From the NCBI GenBank assembly GCA_036346355.1, contig CM070577.1, positions 12,089,666 to 12,153,665 of the forward strand: a stretch of 64,000 nt of DNA, given 5' to 3'. The position numbers and the translations under genes are program-made. The first letter of the stretch is position 1. Each line of letters opens with the position of its first letter. This document shows positions 22,481-34,900 of this stretch, piece after piece. This DNA is from Rhipidocladum racemiflorum (Eukaryota > Streptophyta > Magnoliopsida > Poales > Poaceae). Below the pieces are notes generated by a model. That model made no database searches and was not told the DNA's origin. It worked only from the letters and a program-made list of their open reading frames with translations.

Positions 22481-22831
22481 TGTAACACCTAAGGCCTAAA
22501 TATAGGGCTGGAAAAAAAGCTCGTTTGTGAGGCTCGTTGGCTCGGTTCAAAATTGCTCCAATTACACTCGTTTTTTGATTAATCATTGAATGAGTTAATT
22601 TTGAATGAAATTGGTTTTTGCTCGGGCTCGGCTCGTTGGTTCGACTCTAAAAATACTTTCAAATTGTAAATAAAATTATATTAAATCAAATTGTATCAAT
22701 TTCGAAAAAAACTTGAAAAAACAACGATTTGACTCGATTTCTACTCACTACCTAAATATGCACATTAGTACTATTCTAAGCTGCAGCAAAGGGATAACCG
22801 AGAAAAACTGATGTCCTTTCCGAGAGGCTTA
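22481..22831. other. Unclassified stretch with an hAT-like start
   Basis: TAGGGCTGGAAAAAAAGCTCG at about 22502, followed by repeated GGCTCGTTGGCTCG and CTCGGCTCGTTGG, resembles the ends of some grass hAT-type elements. I could not find a matching inverted end, so no element is called. Confidence 0.3.
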
Positions 22832-23101
22832 GGGCAAGTACAATAAGGCCACGTCAGCTGGCTCTTAGCTTGTACATGTCAGCATTTGTCTATATGGAAG
22901 AGTGAGAAACGATGAGAGAGAAGATAGCTGGCTCTTATTTAGTAGCCAGCTTTGCACGGATGCATAGGTAAATTATTTATGTACAAGAGAGAAGAGATAG
23001 TTATTACACAATATTTAGAGACAACTTTTAGAGACAGTTATTATATAAGCTAGCTTTTAGCTTACTATTAATTGTAGTGGGCTCTACTATTGTACCTGCT
23101 C
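22832..23101. mobile_element. Tourist-like MITE (PIF/Harbinger)
   Basis: A 270-bp element with imperfect terminal inverted repeats: GGGCAAGTACAATAA at the left and the complement of GAGCAGGTACAATAG at the right. It is flanked by TTA on both sides (22829-22831 and 23102-23104), the target duplication of PIF/Harbinger elements. Internal palindromes around AGCTGGCTCTTA support the assignment. It has no coding capacity. Confidence 0.82.
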
Positions 23102-23541
23102 TTATTCTGAAACAGGATCCATTGAATGAGTCGGGATTTTACACAGATTCGGCCAGTGCCCGGCTTCCCAAACAGCAGCTGAAAGTACCGAGGCTCAAAT
23201 GTTTTAAAAAACCTACAGCTGTGATTCTGACACCTCTGACTCTCCGAGGCCCCTCTATTTCTTTTGCCTGTTGTGAAAGAGAAACTGCTATATGTATGCA
23301 CGTGGTTGGTTTCTTCTCCCTCAGTTCCTCGTGAAGACAGATTCTGAACTATTGCTCGTCCATGGTTGTCCGGAATTGCAGTGGTAATTAAATCAGAAAG
23401 TCATTCCCGTAACTCGAACAATAATTGAACAGACTAGGGGAACTGTATTCACGTACGTACGTACGTACATACATATATATAATGATCTTATTTATAAATA
23501 TACAAAGTATTATACAATTATCTCTTTATTATCCTACTAAA
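23102..23541. other. Low-copy DNA with an ACGT microsatellite
   Basis: No gene is recognised. A short (ACGT)n run followed by (AT)n lies at 23450-23482. The stretch at 23150-23260 (CTTCCCAAACAGCAGCTG and CTGACACCTCTGA) may be part of another MITE. Confidence 0.45.
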
Positions 23542-23703
23542 TACTCCATCGGGTCACAAATATTATCGTTTTTTAATCGACACGGTCTATCACAAATACT
23601 TCCTCAAAAACACAATTTTGACCATTAATTTCTATTACAATATATTTATAAATCAATAAAATTATAATATTATAAAGTATTTTTTGAGACAAATATACAT
23701 ATA

Positions 23704-24218
23704 CTAGTTACATGCCCGTGCTTTGCTACGAAAAACAAAATTGATAACGAAAAATAAAGATTAAAAAATAAAAAAAATATTTCACAAGATCAAACATCTA
23801 TCTTTAACGCTTCATTTCTTGCGAAAGCTGGCTAATTAAAGCAACGCTTCGTTTCTTGCGTAGGGCAATTAAGCAGGGCAATTAAGCGGCAATTAATGAC
23901 GTGGGTAGAATGGACCACTGCCACCAAGTGCTGCTTTAGAATAACTAGCTACATGCCCGTGCGTTGCTACGAAAAACAAAATTGATAACGAAAAATAAAG
24001 ATTAAAAAATAAAAAAAATTATTTTACAAGATCAAACATCTATCTTTAACGCTTCGTTTCTTGTGAAAGCTGGCTAATTAAAGCAACGTTTCGTTTCTTG
24101 AGTAGGGCAATTAAGTAGGGCAATTAAGCAGGGCAATTAAGTAGAGCAATTAAACAGGGCAATTAATGACGTGTAGAATGGACCACTGCCACCAAGTGGT
24201 GCTTTAGAATAGTAGAGA
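23704..24218 (-). mobile_element. Two tandem non-autonomous Helitrons
   Basis: On the minus strand the right copy opens TCTCTACTATTC, and both copies end GGGCATGTA(A/G)CTAG, fitting Helitron rules (5' TC, 3' CTRR, insertion between A and T: A at 23703, T at 24219). Copy one is 23704-23944, copy two is 23945-24218. The left copy lacks the TCTCTACTA start. Neither has coding capacity. GCCCGTGC(G/T)TTGC near the CTAG end is the usual 3' hairpin zone, here imperfect. Confidence 0.65.
24114..24172. repeat. 13-bp tandem repeat in a Helitron
   Basis: Five units of about TAGGGCAATTAAG. The left Helitron has nearly three units at about 23862-23900, so the copy number differs between the two Helitrons. 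Confidence 0.75.
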
Positions 24219-24328
24219 TGATTTTTATGTATCAAATTTAAATATTTAAAAAGATATTGATAATCAAAATTTTAAAAGTTTGACTATATTTATATCGAAA
24301 CCGACAACTATTTAGAACCGAAGAGAAT

Positions 24329-24743
24329 ATAAAGTTTTGCTTAAATTCTCTACTTACGTTAAATATAATATTTAAAAATAATAATTAAAAGTAATCTAAT
24401 TATTTTAATATATGTGTCAAAATAATTTCGGCCTGACGACTTGGAACGTACGGTAACAAACTACAGGCGCCTTCGTCGTCGTCACCTTGTCATCACACCG
24501 CTGTGATTTGACCCCGTTTTCTTTTGTTCTCGATCTCCCATGCCTCTGCACCAGCCACCAAGAGCGTCAAAAGAGCGTTCACTGAATACGACCCGAGTGA
24601 CCTTGTACTGTATATGTAGGAGTACGATGGGTTGTTTCTTGGCTCTGCGGCGCACAACACTAGCTAGCATCACGTACCCATGCGTGACTTCTCATACATA
24701 CGTACGTGCACCTATCCTCGCTAGTGGCTATTAATCAGAGAAA
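24329..24743. other. Low-copy stretch, nothing recognised
   Basis: A moderately GC-balanced segment (24430-24730) stands out from the AT-rich surroundings but shows no conserved frame. It could be old genic flank. Confidence 0.4.
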
Positions 24744-24923
24744 TTTTACGGTGTATTACACTAATAGTATATAATATATAGTAAAAATCAAATCTAGTCA
24801 TTGATTTGTTAAAGGTATTTATACTACTATATAACCAGAGAAAATATAAATACATAATAGCTAATCTGATCTATTGGATCGAAAATAATGAACGACCTAT
24901 ATTGAATTTAGTGTACCGTAAAA
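24744..24923. mobile_element. Short inverted-repeat element (MITE-like)
   Basis: TTTTACGGTGTA at the left is matched by TGTACCGTAAAA at the right, about 180 bp apart, around an AT-rich interior. The superfamily is undecided because no clear target duplication is seen. Confidence 0.45.
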
Positions 24924-25039
24924 GAGCTCATTAATTAAGTGTGCCTTCTCCCCGTGCTGCCGCCATGTTCTTCTATCCGCTTCTCCATGAGAATTTGCAA
25001 TTTAAGTCTTATTTTTGGATTTAATAAAAAGGGAGAACT

Positions 25040-25055
25040 CACTACTACAGAAAAC
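25040..25055 (+). repeat. CACTA terminal inverted repeat, left
   Basis: CACTACTACAGAAAAC, the standard grass CACTA end. The 3-bp block before it is ACT. The matching right terminus was not found intact. Confidence 0.8.
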
Positions 25056-25084
25056 CTTATCATAGACAATTTAAAATTATCATC

Positions 25085-25305
25085 TCTGACGGTTGTGCGG
25101 ACCGTCAGTAACAATGTGCTAATGATACCAAGGGTACATCACATCACGAACCGATTGTGAAAATATACATCACAAATGGTTCCAACTTGGAACTGTCTGT
25201 GATAACCCCCACATCACAGACGGTTCCTAGTTGGAACCGTCTATGATGAACCCCACATCACAGACAGTTACAAGTTGAAACCGTTAGTGATGACTCTATG
25301 ATAAC
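25085..25305. repeat. CACTA subterminal palindromic repeats, left
   Basis: Four units. The clearest is CATCACAGACGGTTCC, a TAGTT loop, then GGAACCGTCTATGATG at about 25208-25246. In characterised CACTA elements such repeats bind the element's DNA-binding protein. Confidence 0.8.
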
Positions 25306-25929
25306 TTTTTTTTATCATACACACATTTTCTATTTATTGGCTAGCCTCTGGAATTGCTAGCTATGCCATCTGAAACAAATAAAATACAGAATAAAACATC
25401 ATGAGTATATCATACACATATATTTCAGAAATCAGCTTAGATTACACATTACACACCACTTACAACACTTTCATTTCTGAAATGAACTCAGATATGTTAA
25501 CCAATTGAATGCATAACTACAATTCATAGTACAAGATTCACATGTTAACCTAAGTGGTAACTAACAAATTAACAATTCATCAGGTCAGACTGAGTGGCAC
25601 TAGCCTTCTGGATTTATGACCTCATGCAGCAAGAAGGCACAGAGGTGTTCTCAAATTCCTAACATATTGACCTGTTCCAACGCGGATTCATCTGATTTCT
25701 AGGCCCGTTGATGGTAAGATGACTAAATTCTTGCATGTATATGAATTGAAAAGTACGAAAACAATTATTGCAAGATTGACAAGCCTTGGGGAAATTGGTC
25801 TTCTTTGCACCGATAAGGAGTTGCATGTTGTAGCAAACATAGAATCTACATAGGCTTCAACAGTTTGGCTGCTGGTGGCACTGGCAAAATTGAATCAGTT
25901 AGCAAGAAGGCATTACTACAGAGTGTGAT

Positions 25930-27480
25930 ATATGATTATTGTGTACTAGTGGATACCGAAAAGTTATAAATGTGCTTCAGCTGCGATGAGTCCTTATGTG
26001 GCCCTCCAAGAGCTTTGTAGATATTGAATGGCATGTTGAGTAAATTTGCGATAGGTTTCAAGTCGTGGGTGCCGCCCTTTAAGGAATCAAGGTACACTAC
26101 CTGATTCTTTCTTGGTACAATTTCAATTAGAACCCAGTGAAACCTATAGAGGTATGTCGCTATGGTTATTCAACCTAACTTTGATTTGAGTATAAAGTAC
26201 AAATCAACAAGTATAGCAATCAGTGAAGCACTTACTCCGGGTTATGTGGTAAACATATGTATTTTGTTTTGAGTTGATCCAGCAATGCGTTTTCCACGCA
26301 CTCCTGGACGACTTGTAAATTTTCGTCCATACTTTGCTTGGACACCATGTGTGGGTCGAGGAAACCCATCGATTTTTTATATATTTTTTTACTTCAAGGA
26401 TCATGTATCTATATATAGAAAAGCATTGAGTTATATGTCATTTATCTGTATTACATGAATGTAGATCGTGATTGTGCAAACTTACAGTGTCTAGCACATC
26501 ATGAGTGAAGCATCGAGGGCGTCGAGGTTGTAGAGATCGAACAAGTTGTTGAAGTCAACCCCCAAGAAGCCCCAAAATGATTGGTGGAAGAAATTCTCCT
26601 CCTTGACCTGACCGAGATACTTGATATTTGTTCTACCACCGGATTGATGTCTTGTTCCATGTACTAATTTTGCAATCAATAGGAAGCCATGGAAAGCATT
26701 TTTAGGCGATCTTCTAGCACAAACGGCTCTCTTAGCTTGAATTTTTGGGCCAACAAGGCCAACGGAAAGTCGAGGGCCTCTGTGGTGCGCTTTGTTTTTC
26801 CCTTGTCTCCGCCTCGCCATCTATTATAAGTCATATTGGTGGGAGACAATTGGGCATGAAGTGGAGTCCTGGCTTGTGCCAATTTGGTGGCCTACTTCGG
26901 TGTAGCACGTGGCCCCGATAGTGTTGGTAGCAATGGCACAACAGGTGGCTCTGATAGTGGTGGTAGCTCCAGTACTCGAGGATGGTCATCAAGGAAGATG
27001 TTCCTCTTGGGCTACTGGACGAATGTGCCAACGGCATCCCTTAGTGTCACGATTTCATTGTTTGGGGGCATCTCCAGCGGGATGGTAAAGAAATGTTTGT
27101 GTACGAAATCGACATTCGCCTTCGCATAACCCAGCGCTACCGGACGATTGTGAATAGTCACCGCTTGATCGGATAGATACACGCGCTCCCAAGCAACATG
27201 CAGGGTAATGGAGCCATTGGCAAGCCTCATATCGAGATTGCACGGTGTGGCCTCCTATATAACGGTACATGTAGAATTTGCTAAGGTGTCTAACAGGTCT
27301 ATCTACAGAGCATTCTAGAGATATATACTACCTCGATGCCATCAACAAGAAATTTGCCATCGTCGTTGTTTGTGTGGGGGCGGATGCGCAACTGCTCCGA
27401 CGGTTAGTGGGGCTAAATTGCGTCGGTGCTTTTGCGCAATGTGCTTCGTGCCCCTCTACAACACTTTGCTTAATCTTTGC
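25930..27480 (-). pseudogene. CACTA second ORF remnant with Ulp1-like protease
   Basis: From 27230 leftward the minus strand shows a DUF8039-like block (GSITLHVAWERVYLSDQ, PVALGYAKANVDFVH, TLRDAVGTFVQWPKRNIFL with a stop at the Trp). Then comes a linker and FWGFLGVDFNNLFDLYNLD and ALDASLMMC (26491-26560), a block typical of the ORF next to CACTA tnp2. Then FHWVLIEIVPRKNQVVYLDS at about 26090-26145 supplies the His and Asp of a C48/Ulp1-type protease. The catalytic Cys region is not convincing. Stops, frameshifts and probable introns break the frame. Confidence 0.68.
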
Positions 27481-28109
27481 CTCAAGATGTAGGACCGAGT
27501 AGGCAACTAGAGGGGGGGCGTGAATAGATGCCGAATAAAATTTAACGTTTTCTTTTAGAAAATAAAATACCCCTAAACAACGGAAGAATATCTAATATCT
27601 TAGAGATCAAAAACCCTAGACTAATTAGCAAAATAAGAACAAGAACTAGTTCTAATAAAATGAAGAGCAAAACTTCTAATCAAGAATCAAAACGAAAAGA
27701 ATATTGCATAAACTTCTCTTTATTCCAAAGCCATCTTCAACATGATGACACCAAAAATCTTCTAATCTTCAAAGATTAGAAAACCCTAAACAAACTAATA
27801 GAGCATACAAGCTCTTCTTTGCACCTTGTGCTTGATTGAACAATTGTTCGCTTGATCGATTGCTTCTAAGCACCTAGAACCCCCTATTTAAAGGACAAGA
27901 GAACAGGAATCCTTTTCCTATTCTTCATTTTCACATTGACTCGGACACTGCATGGCTTTGATTGTACAACTCGGATTGCTCTTGCGCCGTTGCTCCAATC
28001 GGACAGCAAAAACTTAATTCGGCTCCTCCACCGAATCGTTTTGCACACACCACCACATGCCAGCCCATCGGACATAAAGTCCAGCCATTAAATGAATGTG
28101 TCGGCCGGC

Positions 28110-28500
28110 TCATGAACCACACACATGCATCACATATACATACTTTTCATCTCTCGCACTCAACACGATACTGCACTCACACGCCAGCATCACACTAACG
28201 CAACACACCCACACTACTCACAGCACAACACTAACACACTTCTACACACACAATGCATGACACTACACATTAACCCACATGCACCCTTCACGTCACTATG
28301 CATTCAGCCACTCACACACATGCATGCACACTTCACGCCATGCATGCAAACACACATACACCACTCTCTCACACATGCATGCAACACATACACATGTAAT
28401 TGAATGCATTCACACATGCATCACACACACACATGCATGGACACGCACACACACTTGCATGCACACACACATGCATGCACACGCATACACACAAAAAATT
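28110..28500. repeat. CA/CATGCA-rich low-complexity block in the B 3' LTR
   Basis: About 390 bp dominated by CACACA and CATGCATG. A second copy lies in the 5' LTR at 44215-44605, with only small length differences. It is therefore a family feature of the LTR. Confidence 0.85.
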
Positions 28501-28610
28501 CGTATACACGCGTACGACCACCTGCCGCTACGCTGCAACGATCTCGACCTCACGTGCACTGTCCTCTAGTCCAAACATCTCGCATGACATCCTCGACCCT
28601 CACGACCTCA

Positions 28611-28615
28611 GTTAC
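28611..28615. repeat. Target-site duplication of A, left
   Basis: GTTAC, identical to 39042-39046. Joining across A restores CCTCAGTTACTCCCTGAACC of the B LTR. Confidence 0.92.
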
Positions 28616-30220
28616 TGAAAGACCGAGATGGCGATCAGAGGGGGGGTGAATGATCCCAAATAAAAATATCCCCTACTCAACGTACTCCAAACAATCCCGC
28701 AAAGAAAACCGATGCTCCTTAAAATCGCGAAACCCACAAAAATCGGAACGACTTGACAACTATGTGTATCCCTAGCTTACATGGATAGGAACCATGAATC
28801 ATGTGAGGGATATTTAAATCACAAATTCTGGTTGTCAAGTGTCCAAAGCAAGGAGGAATCAATTCAAATACTTCTTTTCTAAAAGAGATCAAGCCAAAAC
28901 ACAAAAGCCTCTTTTTAGAAAAGCAAAAGCAGATTTTCAGGAATTGTCCTCAATTAGAGCAGGTGGATGGTGGACTTCTGTTGCTCCAAAAAATTTGGGA
29001 ATTTTTCAGCCTGTGAGCTGTTGAGTCGTGAAGCACTCCACCAAAAATCACCACCAAACACCTTCTACAAAAAACAGGAAAAATCAAGAACTACGAACAG
29101 TCAGGATTTTCAATCAGGAAATTTGGGGCTCGGTTTTCACCTCACAGCTCCCAAATGGTGCATCCAGTGGACTCCAAAATTTTTCCACAGATTGGTATAT
29201 GAGTCAAGCACCTTCTCCAACAAGAATCAATCAAGAAAGATTTTTCTATATTTTTCTAAAAATCAAAGACTGACTGCTGCGCGAAGAACAAGTTCAGGAC
29301 AGATTTGCAATCTTGATAGAAACTTGATCTCTAGTCTATCCTAGGGTGCAAGAAAGATGTAAAACCAAATGAGCACCCTCAAGACCTCCTTGATCAACAG
29401 CATTTAGAAGGAGAGGAGCAAATCCAAATTGCGAGAAAGTAAATTGCGAGAATTTACATGCGGGAAAGTAAATGCTGAATTTAAATTGCGTAAAGTAAAG
29501 ACATAATGTAAATGCGAATTTAAATTCACAAAAAGTAAAGAAAATCTTTGTATTTTCTGGTTGGAAGGTTTACAAAGCCTCACTTCATGTGGGCAAAGCT
29601 CAAAGGAGCAACTCAAACCTTCAAGTGAGGAGGACACCCCTCCTCTATTTATACTACTCTAGGGCCACCTACCACCCTTGGATGAGTCCCAAACCCTAGG
29701 GCACTCCACCAAGGGCTAGGATTAACCCTCTCATTTCAACCCACACATGGGCTTTACATGGGCCACATTGGCCATACATGGGTTTTAAACAAAACCCGAT
29801 CAACCCGATGCAACGGGCCTTCATCCGCCGGACTTGACCGCTCAGTTTCCTCCTCTTCGAGCCTCCAACCCGAACCGAAACCTTGAGCCACCTCAAGTCC
29901 ATTTCCTTGACGTCCAAGTGAACCCGGTTTGAGCCCAACCATCTCGTCGGCATCCTCGACCGCTCTGGACCTCGGTTCTCCCAACCTAGTCCCGTGCCTT
30001 ACCAACGACCATAGCTGCCTCAAGAACCTGTACCACAAGGAACAAACCATTTTGCACATACCACAATGCATATACCTTTTCTTCCTGCATGTTAGTCCAC
30101 AATTATCATTAATTGAAACATGCAATACCGAGTCAAATCAAACTCAAGCCTGAGCACACCTTGCTCAAATAAAGTCAAATACTCATCACAAAAATGGATG
30201 GACCTCCACATGGTCCTTCA
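28616..30220 (-). mobile_element. 3' LTR of A
   Basis: 1605 bp, from TGAAAGACCGAG to ATGGTCCTTCA. TATA box on the minus strand at 29646-29653. It differs from the 5' LTR by scattered single-base changes and small indels, pointing to a fairly recent insertion. Confidence 0.93.
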
Positions 30221-31980
30221 ATCTCCCCCTTGATGAGTATATTGACAAACCACACAAAAGGCATAAATTTGAGTTTGAAAACAAAGGAAGAAAAGCAATT
30301 TGATTGCAAAAATCATATTTGGTCCAATAAAAGAGAAAGAAAGCTCATGACCAAATAGATGAGAAGATTTTTAGAGCTCAACACTTGAAAGGACAATTTT
30401 TCAACAAGAGCTCCAAAACCAAGAAATCTCTCAAAAAGCTCAATATTACTCATGATCCAAATGCAAGGACAATTGTTCAACATGATCATGAGAAAGCATT
30501 TTTTTAATTCTCTAAGATGTCTTTTCTACGTTTTCTCCCCTTTTGGCAATATAGGCATCAAGAGAACAATTTTTTTGCATGAAATGCAACCTAGAAGAGC
30601 TTTGAGGATTATGCAAGTGACCACTTAGACAAAGTATGACACCAAGCTACTCAAGTTCAGATTATGTCATCCTAAGTCATATCCAATGGCATATTTCAAT
30701 TTTTGCTAACTAGCTCAAAAGAAGTTATAATACTTTGGTATGATTTCAACAATAGCAACACTTAGCATAACTTCAATACTAGAAGCAAAGCCAATCAAAC
30801 GAGCAAATGGATATACTAGAGTTCAACCTAGTCAACACTTTGGGAAACTACAAGTTCATAAGAGAAGCCTCATGCTCAATCATCTCTTTAAATGCAAATT
30901 TTTAGATTAAAGCTCATAAAGCGGTATGAGAGAGTTAGGCTTAGTGAAGCACATCCTCGACTAGGAGCCATCGACAAAGGCCTCCTAAGCTTCACTCTCC
31001 TCCACAAACCTTTCAGGGTTTAGAGAGTTTATCCTAGAGAAACACAACCTCGACTAGGAGCCATCGACATAGGTCTCCTAGGCATCACTCTCTTTCTCTA
31101 GTTATTTTTGCATTTTTCGATGTATTGACTCAAGCCATTAGCAACCATCTCAAGCAAGAAGCTTAAAAGAGTGGTTTTGGTCATACACACTTCATTCCAA
31201 GTTCATCCCAAGTGCAATGGGAAGCAGTCTCGTGAATGAATAGTGTTGAGTTCAATTTTAGCACAAAAGAGTCAAATTATATTTTCAACACTTAGATTCA
31301 TGAGCATTATTGAGGATTCTAGAATGAAACAATGTAGCTAACCCAAGTTGCTCTAGGGACTCTAGTAGAAACCCACTATTTCAATAAGCATGGCATAAGC
31401 ATCTAGTGAAGAAGTATAGCAAGTAAAAGCCATGTTTCATCAACTTTTCAGGAAAGCTCAAGTTTAAAATGTTGGCTAGTTTCACATGATATACCAAATT
31501 GGATATGACCTAGATTAGCAAATATCTTCAGAAAAGTAGCTAGGTGCAACATATCTCAATTTTATCAATTGCATAATAGACAAAGCTCGTAAATGAAAAA
31601 CAAGTCTATATGCAATGCAAAAGAATCAATTCCAAGCTCCTCAACAAGTGAGTTGATTAAGCACAAAAACTGATTGAAGTTGAGTTATTAGCAATTTTAG
31701 ATTCAAAAGGATGAATTGAACTCAACTGAAACCAGAAAGACAGAAATGATGAGAAGGAATCAAGAAACTGACAAATGGGTAGTCTAGGAGCATAGATAAT
31801 CATGAAGAGAAACACTAACACTCAGACTCGCTCTCACCTTCCCCATATGACTTATATAGGAAAGCTACAACTCCAACTCCAACCCAGGAGCAAACATGCA
31901 CTGTCTACCCAGGGGCCCAACACCGCTAGACCTAAAAGACTGTGAGTGAGCTCAACCGAGAAGAAGAGAGGAATAGCACC
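30221..31980 (-). other. PPT and post-pol spacer of A
   Basis: The PPT (coding AAGGGGGAGAT) lies at 30221-30231, and a second purine run near 30535. The rest is non-coding and equals the P spacer. No env-like protein is seen. Confidence 0.8.
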
Positions 31981-34900
31981 CTAAAGCATAAGGTGAGAGG
32001 TCCATGCCGAGGCATGCCAGAAGTCTAGGTGAAGTGGACTCAACCAAATAAAAACCATCCCAAAGATACCCAGAAAGAGAAAGGAAGGCTGAATATACAA
32101 ACGAACATATAATACAAGCCAGCTCCCCCTCAAGATATGCCATATGGGCTCATAATCCCAAGCTCTCCTCTCAGGAAACAAACTGGAGCTATCCAAAGGC
32201 TTGGTGAAAATGTCGACCAACTGGTGGTCACTCTCCACAACCGGAGCACTATGTCACCCTTCTCCACATGGTCTCTAAGGAAGTGATAGCGAATGTCAAT
32301 GTGCTTGGTCCGAGAGTGTTGCACCGGGTTCTTAGCAATGTGAATGGCGGACGTATTATCACGTAAAAGTGGAACACAATCTGCTACTAACCCAAAGTCC
32401 CGCAAGGTCGATCTCATCCAGAGAACACAGCTCAAAGAATCGGCTGCGACAACATACTCGGCCTCGGCAAAGGATCAGTGCAACACCGGATCGCTTCCTA
32501 GACGACCAAGAGACAAGAGAAGTGCCAATGAATTGGCAAGTGCGAGAAGTGCTCTTCCTATCTATCCTATGGCGAAGTCTGCATCGGAGAAGGCTCGAGA
32601 GATGAGACAGGAGGAAGAAGAGTACCAGATACCATAGTCAATGGTAGCTCGAAGGTACTGAAGATGCGCTTCACCGCCTGACGGTGAGAGACGCGAGAGA
32701 AGCCTCGAAACCGAGCACAAAGACATACAGAGAAATGTATGTCGGTCTCGAGGCGATGAGATACAAGAGGGAGCCGATCATGCTCCGAACTCCTTCGATC
32801 GATCGCTCACCATCCTCGTCGGGCTCGAGGACAGCGATGGTGGCCATAGGAGTCATAATCGGCTTTCCATCGGACATGTCAAAGCGCTTGAGGAGGTCTC
32901 GAGTGTACTTGCCTTGATGCAAGAATGTACCCTCCCGAGTCCGCTTAACTGGAAGCCAAGGAAGTAGCTCAACTCGCCCATCATGCTCATCTCGAACTCG
33001 GTACTCATCACATCGAGGCCGAGTAACGAGCGAATGCGAGGAACCACCGAAAATGATGTCGTCGACATAGATTTGGACTAGGAGAAAATCCGAATCAGAA
33101 TGTCTGACGAACAGAGTCTTGTCCACTTGACCCATATGAAAACCATGACTCAAGAGGTAGGACTTAAGCCTCTCATACCAAGCTCGTGGAGCTTGCTTAG
33201 AGTCCATACAAAGCTTTGGAAAGCTTGAAGACATGGTTTGGGTACTTGGGGTTCTCAAATCCTGGAGGTTGTCTGACATACACCTCTTCTTCAATGAAGC
33301 CATTGAGGAATGCACTCTTGACATCCATTTGAAAAAGCTTGAAGCCCTTGGATGCCGCGAATGCGAGCAGGATCCGGATGGCCTCGAGTCTAGCTACCGG
33401 GGCAAAAGTCTCCTCAAGTCGAGACCCTCGACACGAGAGAAACCCCTGAGCGACTAACCTAGCCTTGTTTGAACTACAACCCCATCCTCACTCTGCTTGT
33501 TTTTGAACACCCATTTGGTCCCAATGATATTGTGACCGGAAGGGGCTCGACAAGCTTCCAAACTTTGTTCCTCTCGAAGTTTTCAAGTTCCTCATGCATA
33601 GCATTAATCCAAGATTCATCGAGATAATGCATGAGAAACATCCTTCGGCTCAAAAGAGGCAACAAAAGCGAGTGAAGGCGGAAAGTGGACAAACTGACTT
33701 AGAGCGAGTGACTCGCTCAAACAGATCTCCAATGATCTCGTCGGTGGATGAGCCTCGCTGAATGTGGCGGGAGGTCCGAGAAGGTATGACCTCTACTCCT
33801 CGCGTGGGAGAAGTAGGAACAGAGCCACTAGGCTTTGAAGAGTCTCGAGGGTAAGGGCTGATCTCCCGAGGTGCGTATATGGAAATGGGAGGCACCTCGG
33901 GAGGCGAGAATGGTGACTGGATCGGGCAAGGCGCCTTCATCTCCGTCATCAACTTCCTCTGAGAAGATAGGCGGGAAAGAGGAGAAGAGCCTGAAATGTC
34001 TGGTCTAGCACCGGGCTAGCCTCATCAAAAGTCACCTCGCAGTCTCTATGATCCTACCCAAATCTACCCCAAATCCTATAGCTACGGGCGTAAGTCGAGT
34101 AACCGGAAAGATCCCATCAGCAGAATGTGACTCGAACTTATCTAGGTTCCCAGACTTCAAGAAGAAGCACTTGCAACCAAAAACACGAAAATGAGATACA
34201 CTAGGCTTTCGCCCATATCTCAACTCATAAGAAGTGCAATGCAAGTGTGCCCTAAGAAAAACTCTGTTGGCAACATGGCATGCCGTAGCTACAGCCTCAG
34301 CCCAAAACTTCCTAGGAGTATTGTACTCATCTAGCATCGTCCTGGCCATCTCAACAAGGGTCCTATTCTTCCTTTCCACTACGCCATTTTGCTGAGGGAC
34401 GTATGGAGAGGAGAACTGATGCTCTAAGCCTAACTCCTCACAGAAGCTGCTAAAGTAGAAGTTCTTGAACTCCGTGCCATTGTCATCAAGGATCGCTCGT
34501 AAGGCACCCGGGAGCTCAACAGACAAACTAAGGACCAAAACACTGAAGTGTTAAAAACAATCATCATTCGAGGAAATGAAAAACACAAAAGAGTACCTAG
34601 TAAAATCATCGAAAATGACAAGAATATACAACTTCCCACCTGGCCGATCGCACTCGAGCCGACCAACAAAGTGTCCATGTGTAGCACTGTCCTGTGCATC
34701 GATCATCACTCGGGTGACTGGAGGATGGGAGGCAAGAACCATCTTGCCATGTCGGCAAGGAGAACATACAACATCTTTGACCATCTTGAGTTTAGGCGGG
34801 CCCACGAATGAGATCATGGCCGCTAACTCGAGTCAAATGATCAAAGCCAATGTGACCAAGTCTCCTATGCCAAAAGGAGAGATCACGGGACTCAGAAGCA

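Larger units (their letters stand above)
23542..24328. mobile_element. Mariner-type MITE split by Helitrons
   Basis: The left end TACTCCATCGGGTCACAAATA and the right end CAACTATTTAGAACCGAAGAGAATA look like diverged forms of the grass TACTCCCTCCGTCCC end. The flanks join sensibly when 23704-24218 is removed. Interior sequence (GACCATTAATTTCTATTAC, ATTTATAAATCAATAAAATTATAATATTAT) is AT-rich and palindromic. The exact ends are not certain. Confidence 0.55.
25040..27487 (-). mobile_element. CACTA (En/Spm) element, left part
   Basis: The terminus CACTACTACAGAAAA starts at 25040, after ACT. Subterminal palindromic repeats with CATCACAGACGG follow. Inward, the minus strand encodes remains of the second CACTA ORF with a DUF8039-like block and an Ulp1/C48 protease-like part. 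Copia B interrupts it at 27488. The probable far end lies at about 52030-52140, with other CACTA pieces at 44712-45026 and 50062-52030. No tnp2-type transposase is seen in any piece. Confidence 0.8.
27488..28615 (-). mobile_element. 3' LTR of B, inner part
   Basis: It starts TGTAGGACCGAG and matches 43591-44711 with few differences. It stops at GTTAC, where A enters, and continues at 39047. A TATA-like box (coding TTTAAATAG) lies at 27884-27892. The stretch 28110-28500 is CA- and CATGCA-rich. Threonine/histidine-rich frames there are artefacts of the repeat. Confidence 0.9.

Noticed and set aside
22502..22800. hAT element
   Set aside because: Only one end-like motif was found; no inverted partner and no 8-bp duplication.
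24430..24740. Possible host gene exon
   Set aside because: GC content is higher than the surroundings, but no frame shows a recognisable domain or splice pattern.
28125..28650. His/Thr-rich frames
   Set aside because: Translation of the CA/CATGCA low-complexity block in the B LTR; present again in the other LTR.
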